Assembly (NCBI GenBank): GCA_017479935.1
Contig: JAFVBO010000096.1
Span: 27,344-91,343 of the forward strand
DNA: 64,000 bases
Origin: Lachnospiraceae bacterium
Lineage (GTDB): Bacteria; Bacillota; Clostridia; Lachnospirales; Lachnospiraceae
Reading direction: 5' to 3'
The position numbers and the translations under genes were made by a program. The notes beneath the pieces were generated by a model that was not told where the DNA came from, did not search any database, and saw only the letters and a program-made list of their open reading frames with translations. Positions 26,400 to 34,416 of the stretch are shown piece after piece; within the stretch, counting starts at the first letter, position 1; the number at the start of each line of letters is the position of its first letter.

Positions 26400-27119
26400 T
26401 TACCTCTTTCTCGCAGAGATATGATAGTTGGTCATTGCTTCAAGGAAATCCTTTTTCCTGGCGCGGCTGACTTCGATCTGTCCTCTGCCGTTTAAGAATA
26501 TCACGGACCCGTCATAACCCGACACATAGCCTAGATTCACGATGTATCCGCTGTTCACCCGGAAGAACATCTCCTCCGGCAGTTGAACTGCCGCATCCTT
26601 CATCGTTCCGTACGCAGGAAAGTCACCCTGCTCCGTGTGGTATGTAATATGGTGGCCGTTGCTTTCAATATAAATAAGGGAAGAAATGGGAAATATAGCC
26701 TGGCTGTTCCGCGTTTTCACCGTGATTATATTTGTCGAATTCCGTTTGCAGATGGAAACTGCCTTTGGCAACTTTAATGAAAAAGCCTGATAAGTCAGTG
26801 GTTTCAGGAGATAGTCCAGAGCATCCACCTCGTACCCGCGGATAGCGTACCTCGCAATATTTGTTACAAAGATCAGTACGACCGACGTATCGATTTTACG
26901 AAGTCTATGCGCTGCTTCGATCCCGTCCATGTATGGCATATCCACATCCATAAAGATGAGATCAAAGCTGTCCCTTTGGTAATCCGTCAGAAACAGTATC
27001 CCGTTTGCGAACGGTTTTATATCGAACGTTTCATTCTTTGCTTCTCCGTACTTCTTGAGAAGTGCTGACAGGTGTTCCCGTTCCGTCTGCTCATCATCCA
27101 CTACCGCAACCCGTAACAT
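26400..27119 (-). CDS. LytTR-family response regulator (TCS2)
   Basis: 239 residues: receiver with VVDDE, Asp58 in FMDVDM and LLKPLTY, and a LytTR domain (~140-235) with SGYIVNLGYV and VSRARKKDF. Paralogue of the TCS1 regulator. Start 27119 is chosen for its AAAGGAGG seven bases upstream; an upstream in-frame ATG at 27155 lacks a site. It probably controls the adjacent GH3-3, lipoprotein and GH3-2 genes; this is inferred from position. Confidence 0.94.
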   Translation of the reverse strand: MLRVAVVDDEQTEREHLSALLKKYGEAKNETFDIKPFANGILFLTDYQRDSFDLIFMDVDMPYMDGIEAAHRLRKIDTSVVLIFVTNIARYAIRGYEVDALDYLLKPLTYQAFSLKLPKAVSICKRNSTNIITVKTRNSQAIFPISSLIYIESNGHHITYHTEQGDFPAYGTMKDAAVQLPEEMFFRVNSGYIVNLGYVSGYDGSVIFLNGRGQIEVSRARKKDFLEAMTNYHISARKR

Positions 27120-27158
27120 AGACCGACCTCCTTTCACTGTATTGGAGCATACCAACTA

Positions 27159-27187
27159 GTGTTTAAACATCCGAAACCTTTAAACAC
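27159..27187. promoter_or_regulatory. Inverted repeat upstream of the TCS2 operon
   Basis: GTGTTTAAA (27159-27167) and TTTAAACAC (27179-27187) are perfect 9-base arms around 11 bases, 40 bases before the regulator start. It may be an operator. LytTR proteins usually bind direct repeats, so another regulator or an RNA stem is also possible. Confidence 0.5.
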
Positions 27188-27270
27188 GGGAGGTATTTAT
27201 TCAGCCCTCATTCTATCAGAGAAACGTTATCGTTGCAATAGAATGCAGGACTGTTCCCCAGCACCATTTG

Positions 27271-27331
27271 AATGAAGGTATGGCATACAATTAAGGATAC
27301 AGATCCCATCTGTCTTAGTATTGAGCGATAG
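27271..27331 (+). pseudogene. Decayed C-terminal fragment of the same unknown gene as at 16.4 kb (copy B)
   Basis: Reads VWHTIKDTDPICLSIER then TAG on the plus strand, matching EWGGTIKDTDPIFLTFE at the end of copy A with one codon gap. The match at DNA level continues a few bases on each side. No gene precedes it in frame. It marks the right edge of the lower-G+C segment. Confidence 0.5.
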
Positions 27332-27359
27332 CTGTTGTTCAATGCATAGAACTCAACGC

Positions 27360-27395
27360 AAAAAGTGGCGCCCCATAACGGGACGCCACTTTTTT
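27360..27395. terminator. Two-way terminator hairpin next to the group II intron fragment
   Basis: AAAAAGTGGCG/CGCCACTTTTT with an inner CCC/GGG extension and a short loop. On the minus strand it would end GH3-4 transcripts; on the plus strand its T-run stops two bases before the intron-like GTGCG. Confidence 0.85.
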
Positions 27396-27397
27396 CT

Positions 27398-27715
27398 GTG
27401 CGCCGGGCATGGCGCAGTTCTTGCCGGTGAAAGTCCGGTCATGGATAACTTACCGTCCATGTAGTTAAACGCAAGCCGAAGCCGGTAACGGTGGGGTGAA
27501 GGAAGCGCGTAGCAAAGCCATGAGCCTACGGACAGAAACCTGATATGAGGCTAAGCGGTGTCTCTTGGAGACGTGAAAGCCGATCAGGACCTGGTTAGCG
27601 CGATGGCCGCGGAAGTGGTAAGCGAAGCCATTGTAAGAGCGGTGAACATCGCGGAGAGTGCGTTCGGTCTCCCCGCGGCAAGAGATTTGAGAAAAGAAGG
27701 ATCATAATCCTTTGG
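27398..27715 (+). mobile_element. 5' remnant of a group II intron (ribozyme part only)
   Basis: Begins GTGCGCC, the conserved 5' end of bacterial group II introns, followed by typical domain I text such as GCCGGTGAAAGTCCGGTC, GGTAACGGTGGGGTGAAGG and AGCCTACGGACAGAAACCTG. Position directly behind an intrinsic terminator is the hallmark target of class C introns. No reverse transcriptase frame and no recognisable domain V/VI follow; similarity fades near 27715, and the rest up to 27861 shows nothing I can name. It is therefore a truncated, immobile copy. The right boundary is approximate. Identification is from memory of the family, not from a search. Confidence 0.75.
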
Positions 27716-27861
27716 TCGAAGGCCTTGCCGTTTCATTCTTTACTTCACGCAGCAAAAGCACCCGACGCCTTCCACACTGGCAACCTTCACGTTTGTGTAC
27801 ATCCCTTCCAGCCGTTTTTGCAGGCTTTAGCATCTGTCACTCTTCCGGTGTATATCAAACC

Positions 27862-30828
27862 TTATAGCTTCCTCTTTATTACCTTTATGCCCCAGACAGC
27901 CATCCCCGCCACGGCCAGAATGTCAAGGACAATGAGTGCCATCTTCCACCACTCCATCCGGTAGCCCAGGATCTTTACATTCAGGGAATTCGAATTTACC
28001 ATGGCATACAGAATGTTTCTCGTAGCGTCCCGCAGAATCATCACGTCCTGCACATCTGTCTCCGATGCGTCTTTCCACTTCAGCGGCTCTAACGATGTCA
28101 GTATCAGATCGTTTCCCGCATAGAGCATCTGGCGGGAGTTCATATAGGAATTATCTGTCTTATAATCACTGATCACAAGTCCCTGAAAACCCCATTCCAG
28201 CCGTAATATTTCTGTCATCAGGCGGTAGTCTCCTCCGGTAAAGCGGGTTCCCACACGATTGAAGGAACTCATGATACCAGTGGCGGGAAGATACGCGGTA
28301 AGCCCGTCTTCCTTCGCGGTCTCAGATAACATGTCATCTGCCTTTACGGCAATCTCAAAGGCCTTTAAATACAATTCCCGGAAAGCCTGTTCCGTACAGT
28401 AGGTGGATACGCCGGATCGATTCGTTTCCTGATCATTTAACGCGAAATGTTTGACCTCCGGCACCACACCGCCGCGCCTTGCGCCGTTTAAGGTATTCAC
28501 CGCCATTTTCCCTGTTAATACCGGATCCTCCGAATAATATTCATAATTCCGGCCGGAGAACGGCGAGCGGTGTAAATTGACAGCCGGCGCATACCAGCCT
28601 GTATAAGGAAGGCCGTTCCCATCCACATCTCCGTAAAGACCGGTTTCTCCAATGATTTTTCCCATCCGGTACGCCAGGTCCCGGTTCCAGGTGGACGCGA
28701 TCACAAATTCCGTGGCAAACTGGGTATTCCCGGTATAATGCTCCTGAAGACCTGCCATAAAGTTCACAAACCCTAACGGGCCATCCGAATCATTGGTCAG
28801 ATTTTTATCAATAGACGGGATAGCCACGGTTTTATAATCCCCGTTGTTCACAAGATCCAGCATCTCCTGGAACGTTACCTGATTAATCAGGTCATCCCAG
28901 CGAGGATCCAGATAAGGGGCCCCTGCCAGGTCTCTTAACGTCACCGAGGCACCGGTACCATTCGTCTTAAATACCGCGGCATTCTGAATACGGGTATTAT
29001 TATGTGAAAAATCATTTAACGCATCCTTTTCGGATCCGATTTCCCACGTGAATATTTCGCGCTCCGCCCTGGTCATCGGCTTCGGGAAGGTCCCCTCAAA
29101 ATCGGTCCGGCTCATGCCCTTTCGCGTCACGGTCGTTCCATCGGGAAGTTCCACTTCCACATTTTCCAGACGGTACTGTAAATCCATAAAATCGTCTGTC
29201 GTGTACCGATTCTCAACCGTAAACCCGGTTTTCGGGTCCAACGGGAACGAAAGCTCCTTTTCCAGATAGACCGCCTTTGTATCATAATATTCGTGGCTGT
29301 TTTTCCCTGCCCGGAAGAGATACTCTCCGGCCTCCAGTTCGTACCCCTGAAAGCCATTTCCATTGGCATCATTATAATCATAGCTGGCCAGATCGTACGC
29401 CTCTACCGTAAACGTAACGGAATACTTCTCGCCCGGGGAAAGTAAGGGTGTCTTCGCAAAGTCCACCAGCTGCACATAGGACTTTTCAATTCCGCCTTCA
29501 TAATAAGGCAGCGTCACATACAGTTCCAGCACGTCCTTTCCGGCCACGTCTCCCACGTTTTCGGAGGTAATCGTCACCTGCACGCTGCTGTCCGGCCCGG
29601 AAAGCTCCCCTTTTATACTGTCAATCGTCTGCGAAAAGGCTGTATAACTGAGGCCATATCCGAAGGGGAAGCGCACCTGATCCTCATACCAGGTGCTGCC
29701 GGCATCCTTTTGTCGTTCTTCATAGCCGCGGGTTTCGTAATACCGATATCCCAGATAAACGCCTTCTTCATAGGTGATGAGAAACTTTCCGGGAAGCGGC
29801 GTGCCGTTCTCCAGGAAGGCGCTTCCCTCCGCACCGTCGTTTACCTGGCTGTTGTCGCCAAAATTCTGCCAGGTGGGATCCTTCGTAAAATCCTTCGCGT
29901 ACAGGTCGGCCGTCCGCCCGGAAGGGTTGATCTCACCCGTCAGAAGCTTTCCGATCACCTCCGCGCCGGTATGTCCGGGACCGCCCATCCACAGCACGGC
30001 ATCGATCCGCGGATCGGATGCTACGTTGTTATAATCGTCCAGAAAATCACACTGAAACGGTGTGGTCGTGTTTAACAGCACGATCACCTTGTCAAAGCGA
30101 TTTGTCACCATGTCAAACAGGTCGTACTCATTCTGATCCAGCTGCAGATAGTGCCGCCCTTCTATGCCGCCGTTTGCCGTGTCCTGAAAACGCGGCACGT
30201 CCCAGCTTTCCCCTCCGAAGCGCGAAAGCACGATGATCGCGGCGTCCGCATACTCCTTCAGACTGTCCTTCACTTCCTTCGTGTAGGCACTCACGGGGGT
30301 TTCCCCGGTGGCTAAGGTAGGGGAGCTCCCCGCTCCGCCCGTCAGCGCCGGCGCGCCGGTTCGCCCGGGCCCGGAAGCGCTGCTCTCATAGAACGCCTTC
30401 AGGGTTTCGTTGTACGCAATGCCCGCGGCCTTCAGCCCGTCAAACAGGGTGGACGCGCCTTCCGGATTGGCTGATCCGGCGCCGGAGCCGCTGATCAGAA
30501 GATTGACCGAATTTTTCCCGAACACGCTGACTTTGGCATCCGCCGAAATCGGAAGCGCGTTTCCTTCGTTGATGAGCAGCACGGCGCCTTCCGCCTCAAT
30601 CTCCAGATTCAGGGCATTTCCGGCCTCTAAAACCTCTTCTTTCGATGAATAGGCGGACGTGTAGATCGGCTGAATGCTCTCATCCAGGATCGGCGTCTTG
30701 CCGCCCAGCACCATGGAAAGCAGCGATTCAAACGTGGTGCATGCCAGAATGGTCACCGTGGTCAAAAGTACCGTGATACCAATGCTTGTGATTGCCCATA
30801 TGCGGGTCTTTTTGTGTCGAAAAATCAT
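27862..30828 (-). CDS. GH3 glycoside hydrolase, reversed domain order, anchored by both ends (GH3-4)
   Basis: 988 residues: N-terminal helix (~9-32), alpha/beta sandwich (~75-340), fibronectin-III-like region (~410-530), TIM barrel (~640-940) and C-terminal helix (MALIVLDILAVAGMAVW) with tail KVIKRKL. Motifs SPFSGRNYEYYSEDP, KHFALNDQETNRS and predicted nucleophile Asp888 in VISDYKTDN are intact. Nearest in layout to GH3-2, but G+C is like the rest of the chromosome, so it may be the resident copy. AGGAGG precedes the start by six bases. It begins 21 bases after the DUF4143 ATPase stop and has no adjacent two-component genes upstream. Confidence 0.9.
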   Translation of the reverse strand: MIFRHKKTRIWAITSIGITVLLTTVTILACTTFESLLSMVLGGKTPILDESIQPIYTSAYSSKEEVLEAGNALNLEIEAEGAVLLINEGNALPISADAKVSVFGKNSVNLLISGSGAGSANPEGASTLFDGLKAAGIAYNETLKAFYESSASGPGRTGAPALTGGAGSSPTLATGETPVSAYTKEVKDSLKEYADAAIIVLSRFGGESWDVPRFQDTANGGIEGRHYLQLDQNEYDLFDMVTNRFDKVIVLLNTTTPFQCDFLDDYNNVASDPRIDAVLWMGGPGHTGAEVIGKLLTGEINPSGRTADLYAKDFTKDPTWQNFGDNSQVNDGAEGSAFLENGTPLPGKFLITYEEGVYLGYRYYETRGYEERQKDAGSTWYEDQVRFPFGYGLSYTAFSQTIDSIKGELSGPDSSVQVTITSENVGDVAGKDVLELYVTLPYYEGGIEKSYVQLVDFAKTPLLSPGEKYSVTFTVEAYDLASYDYNDANGNGFQGYELEAGEYLFRAGKNSHEYYDTKAVYLEKELSFPLDPKTGFTVENRYTTDDFMDLQYRLENVEVELPDGTTVTRKGMSRTDFEGTFPKPMTRAEREIFTWEIGSEKDALNDFSHNNTRIQNAAVFKTNGTGASVTLRDLAGAPYLDPRWDDLINQVTFQEMLDLVNNGDYKTVAIPSIDKNLTNDSDGPLGFVNFMAGLQEHYTGNTQFATEFVIASTWNRDLAYRMGKIIGETGLYGDVDGNGLPYTGWYAPAVNLHRSPFSGRNYEYYSEDPVLTGKMAVNTLNGARRGGVVPEVKHFALNDQETNRSGVSTYCTEQAFRELYLKAFEIAVKADDMLSETAKEDGLTAYLPATGIMSSFNRVGTRFTGGDYRLMTEILRLEWGFQGLVISDYKTDNSYMNSRQMLYAGNDLILTSLEPLKWKDASETDVQDVMILRDATRNILYAMVNSNSLNVKILGYRMEWWKMALIVLDILAVAGMAVWGIKVIKRKL

Positions 30829-30849
30829 GCTTTCCTCCTTCAGTAAATT

Positions 30850-32178
30850 CTACAGGAATGGTGTCATATAGATCGGGAGACAACATACATCCTGATCTTT
30901 CCTTAGATCCTTCGTATATATAAGATATCTCCAAAGAATCCGAGGCGAAAATTTCTCAAAAAAGGCATCTAACGAAGCATGGGTTTTATAACCGGAAGAC
31001 TTCACTTCCAGCGGACAGATCTTATTCTGCCTTGTCAGCAGAAAGTCTATTTCATAATTATGTTTCGTGGCCTCATTAGGAAACGTATAATAAAACAACT
31101 CGTTTCCTGTTGCTGTCAGTATCTGAGCGACTGCGTTTTCATATAAATATCCCAGATTTGCCGAAAGCTTATCACTAAGTAATTTCTCATAAATACTATT
31201 TTCTGTAAAGTCCCTATCTTTAAACATCAATGTTGTAAATAACCCGGTATCGCAGAGATACATCTTAAATCTGGTAAGATCTTTGGCCGAAGATAAACCT
31301 GCATTCGGGTTATTCGCATGATAGGAAACAAGTACTGTCCGTGAATCTTCCATTTGAGCAATCAGTTCCAGAATATCTCCCGCTCGAAGATTCTCGAGAA
31401 CGCTGGATACCTGAAATCGGGACGCATTGTTTGCCAACTGTGCCGGGATGGCCTCAAACAGCAGCGAAATTTTTCCCGTTGGATCTATTTTTCTAAAATC
31501 ATCCTCATATAAGCTCAGGATATCCCTTTTGACTGCATCTACCATTTTAAAATTATTGGAGGCCAGATATTCTTTCACTACCTGAGGCATTCCACCTATT
31601 AGCATATATAATCGAAAATCCCGCATCAGCTTTCGGTTGATCTGATCTCCTAAAGATCTTTTTCCCTCAAAGCATTTTCGAAGCAGAGGATATGTACTAT
31701 TATCTCCAATGGCCCAGAGAAATTCTTCATAGTCCATGGGATACATACTGATTTTTCTTTCTTCACTCGGAATTAAAATATCCTTGACATTTTTATGTAT
31801 GGAAATCAGAGATCCTGTTTCTATATAATCGTAGCGTCGATCTTTTACTAAATGTTTGATAGCCTGCCGTGCCTTTGGGAATAATTGTACTTCATCAAAA
31901 ATAATCAGAGATTTCCGAACGACCAAATCTACCCGGAACTGCAGTTGGAGCTGAAGGAAAAAATAATTCAAATCGGATATATCTTCAAACAAATCTCTTA
32001 CCGCTTTCGACGCTATAGAAAAATCAATCAGAATATAACTATCATATTCTTTTTTCCCAAACTCTTCTACGACCGTTGATTTTCCGACTCGACGTGCGCC
32101 TTCTATAAGCAATGCCGTTTGTCCCTGCGATTCCTTTTTCCAATCTAAAAGGGCGTCATAAACTTTTCGTTTAAACAT
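30850..32178 (-). CDS. AAA-type ATPase with C-terminal DUF4143 nuclease-like domain
   Basis: 442 residues. Walker A GARRVGKST near residue 30, Walker B LIIFDEVQ near 90, then a winged-helix region and a DUF4143 end with YEIDFLL and PLEVKSS, the spaced D/E-K pattern of PD-(D/E)XK nuclease folds. Proteins of this type (COG1373) are common but mostly uncharacterised; they are often strain-variable. G+C is far below the surroundings (23 of 60 in the line at 31561), a sign of transfer. A strong promoter with a repeated motif precedes it. It probably drives GH3-4 as well, from 21 bases upstream. Confidence 0.9.
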   Translation of the reverse strand: MFKRKVYDALLDWKKESQGQTALLIEGARRVGKSTVVEEFGKKEYDSYILIDFSIASKAVRDLFEDISDLNYFFLQLQLQFRVDLVVRKSLIIFDEVQLFPKARQAIKHLVKDRRYDYIETGSLISIHKNVKDILIPSEERKISMYPMDYEEFLWAIGDNSTYPLLRKCFEGKRSLGDQINRKLMRDFRLYMLIGGMPQVVKEYLASNNFKMVDAVKRDILSLYEDDFRKIDPTGKISLLFEAIPAQLANNASRFQVSSVLENLRAGDILELIAQMEDSRTVLVSYHANNPNAGLSSAKDLTRFKMYLCDTGLFTTLMFKDRDFTENSIYEKLLSDKLSANLGYLYENAVAQILTATGNELFYYTFPNEATKHNYEIDFLLTRQNKICPLEVKSSGYKTHASLDAFFEKFSPRILWRYLIYTKDLRKDQDVCCLPIYMTPFL

Positions 32179-32191
32179 CTCTCCCCCCATT

Positions 32192-32300
32192 CCCGCATTA
32201 TTTATTTATCGTGATTTTCGCATTTCCGCATTTTTTTATTATAGAAATACACGCATTTCCGCATTTTTCTTTTCGTAATTGTAGCACACTCCCGCATTTT
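32192..32300 (-). repeat. Iterated AAATGCGG motifs around the ATPase promoter
   Basis: On the minus strand AAATGCGG occurs at both ends of the region and twice as a tandem AAATGCGGAAATGCG (32217-32236 and 32251-32268); an outer copy (32291-32300) lies between the -35 and -10 boxes and another (32192-32199) near the start codon. The spacing suggests cooperative binding of a repressor, perhaps the ATPase product or a partner. Confidence 0.75.
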
Positions 32301-32305
32301 GTCAA
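32278..32305 (-). promoter_or_regulatory. Sigma-70-type promoter of the DUF4143 ATPase gene
   Basis: TTGACA (32300-32305), a 16-base spacer and TACAAT (32278-32283) on the minus strand. The spacer contains an AAATGCGGGA motif. Confidence 0.8.
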
Positions 32306-32309
32306 GCTG

Positions 32310-33009
32310 TATGGTATTGCTTTACCGCCATGCTTCACAACGATTCTGATGTCTGCGCATTGTAGCATCACGGGAAGGTGCAATTTTCAGTGCCGGCATT
32401 GCCTGCTGTCGGCACCGGATGCCCATCATCCGCACCTTCCCTTAAAAGACTGCCTCCATATCATCCACGAGATCGCGGAATGCGGGATCCGTCGGGTAGA
32501 TATTACCGGTGGCGAGCCGCTTTTGCGCACGAACTTTTCCGAAATCGTCGGGGAACTCACCCGATGTGGCATCCAAATCGGCACGCTGTTTACGAACGCC
32601 TCCCTGCTGACGGAGGATACGCTGCAGATGCTCCAAAGCTATCACCAGACCCCGGTGATCCAGCTGAGTTTTGACGGCCTGGGCCATCATGACTGGCTGC
32701 GCGGTGTTCCCGGTGCGGAGGCACAGGCTGATCGGGCTTTTCGCCTTCTGAAGCAGTACGATTTCATGGTGATCGTTGCCATGTGCATCCACAAAGAAAA
32801 CAGAGACAGCATCCGGGCGACCAGCCAACTACCTGGCGAATCTGGGTGTCAGATCCCTGCGCCTGAACGCGCCGCAGGAGCTTGGCCGCTGGAAACAGTA
32901 TGCAGACGAGTACGCACTTAGCGAGGAGGAAGTCTGGGAAACCTACCGGCAGTATATCGGCGAGCAAGCGGTACGCGATGTGGCGGATGCGGCTTTGCGC
33001 CGGATGTGA
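32310..33009 (+). pseudogene. Broken radical SAM enzyme gene
   Basis: Frame 1 carries the iron-sulfur motif CNFQCRHC and DITGGEPLLR, GTLFTNASLL and QLSFDG, typical of radical SAM proteins that modify peptides. Near 32815 the homologous reading shifts to another frame, which continues NYLANLGVRSLRLNAPQELGRWKQYADEYALSEEE and ends at 33009. There is no proper start: the 5' part merges into the ATPase promoter region, and the usual C-terminal cluster domain is missing. The TGA stop belongs to the first base triplet of a palindromic repeat. No precursor peptide gene is visible nearby. Confidence 0.8.
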
Positions 33010-33133
33010 CAGGGGACGGGCCTGTGTCACAAAACTGAAATTATCAGTTTTGTGACACAGACCCGTCCCCTGTCACACTATCAGACCCGTCCCCTGTCAG
33101 ATTCGTTTTGTGACACAGGCCCGTCCCCTGTCA
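33007..33133. repeat. Palindromic repeat cluster 2 (REP-like)
   Basis: One forward unit (33007-33029), an inverted unit (33053-33075), a partial inverted unit (33082-33099) and another inverted unit (33111-33133), with the same core as cluster 1. The first two form a long stem with a short A/T-rich loop. It separates the radical SAM remnant from the export operon's end. Confidence 0.9.
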
Positions 33134-33150
33134 CACTCCATCAAATTTGC

Positions 33151-34401
33151 TTACTCATGCCTCAGCGCATCAATCGGGTTCAGATTAGCCGCCTTCACGG
33201 AAGGCAGAATACCAAAGATAATACCGATCAGCATCGAGAAGACTACCGCGATGCCGGCGGCCGGGAAGCTGATGGCGATAGGAATTTCGGCCATCCGGGA
33301 CACCAGCTGCGCAAGGCCGATGCCGGCCAGAACGCCAAGAAGGCCGCCAAGGCTTGTTAAAACCGCCGCCTCCGTTAAAAACTGCCCCAGTATGCGGGAC
33401 TTGGGCGCACCAAGTGCCTTCTTTAAACCAATTTCTCTCGTTCGTTCGGTGACGGACACCAGCATGATGTTCATGACGCCGATGCCGCCGACAAGGAGCG
33501 AGATGCTGGCGATCCAGATCAGCATCTGGTTGGTGGAGCTGGAGAGCTCCTGCAGGTTCTTCGCCTGCTCTAACAGGTCGCTGCTCTTGTACTTGATGTT
33601 GTTGCTGTTTTTGACCTGTTCGTTCAGATAATCCGCGGTCTTCTTGCCGGCCTGCGTCATATCGTCCGTGCTGATGGCGCGCACCACCACGTTCTGCGGC
33701 TCATCGTACTGGAACAGGATGGGCCAGCAGGTGTAGGGGATGTACAGGTTGCCGCTGGTTTCATTTCCCATGTAGGTGTAATAATCTTCGATGGAATTGA
33801 TCACCGGCTGGAAGGAGCTGGACTGCACCGCCACACCGATCACGACAAACGGCTCGCCCTGAATCTCCAGCGTCTTTCCAAGGGGATTTTCCGACGGGAA
33901 CAGCGTCTTGGCGGCCTGGTCATCCAGCAGCACCACCTTCTTGTACCCAGTCAAGTCTTCCTGGGAAAAGCTTCTTCCCTCCCGGACCGTATAGCCGTAC
34001 ACCTTCAGGTAGTTGTTGTCGGTTCCCATAAGGTTTCCGCCGTTTAGGGATGTGCTCCCGCGGAAAACGGACGGAGAGTTGCGTCTGTGGTAAAAGGCGG
34101 CTGCCTCCACTTCATCAAACCCAAGGATCTTCTCCCGGTCCTTCTCCGACAGTACCGGCACCCCCTCGGGGATGCCATTGTACTGCATTTCATATTGCCA
34201 GTCGTCCTGAAACAGGCTCACTTCCACAGCGTTATTTCCGGAGCCAATCAGGTTCTGCTTGATCTGTTCGTTGGTTCCGTTGATCGTCGACACGATGGCG
34301 ATGATGGCGGCAATACCGATGATGATGCCCAGCATCGTGAGGAAGGAGCGCATTTTATGCGCCCAGATCCCCTGAAAGGAAAGTCCTATATTCTCAAACA
34401 T
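33151..34401 (-). CDS. MacB-like ABC transporter permease (FtsX fold)
   Basis: 416 residues: one helix near the N-terminus (FLTMLGIIIGIAAIIAIV), a large external MacB-type domain (~45-270), then three helices of the FtsX domain with GGIGVMNIMLVSVTERTREIGLKKALGA. Such permeases do not open a classic channel; they drive substrate extrusion or signal transfer together with a membrane-fusion protein. It is the last gene of a four-gene operon with the ATPase and two fusion proteins, 15 bases after the second one. Substrate unknown. Confidence 0.92.
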   Translation of the reverse strand: MFENIGLSFQGIWAHKMRSFLTMLGIIIGIAAIIAIVSTINGTNEQIKQNLIGSGNNAVEVSLFQDDWQYEMQYNGIPEGVPVLSEKDREKILGFDEVEAAAFYHRRNSPSVFRGSTSLNGGNLMGTDNNYLKVYGYTVREGRSFSQEDLTGYKKVVLLDDQAAKTLFPSENPLGKTLEIQGEPFVVIGVAVQSSSFQPVINSIEDYYTYMGNETSGNLYIPYTCWPILFQYDEPQNVVVRAISTDDMTQAGKKTADYLNEQVKNSNNIKYKSSDLLEQAKNLQELSSSTNQMLIWIASISLLVGGIGVMNIMLVSVTERTREIGLKKALGAPKSRILGQFLTEAAVLTSLGGLLGVLAGIGLAQLVSRMAEIPIAISFPAAGIAVVFSMLIGIIFGILPSVKAANLNPIDALRHE

Positions 34402-34416
34402 GTCCTTCCTCCTCCT

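Noticed and set aside
27398..27715. Riboswitch or other structured RNA upstream of a gene
   Set aside because: The text matches group II intron domain I, starts with GTGCG behind a terminator, and no plus-strand gene follows.
32192..32300. Plasmid-type iteron origin
   Set aside because: No replication initiator gene is nearby; the motifs sit on a good promoter, so an operator is simpler.
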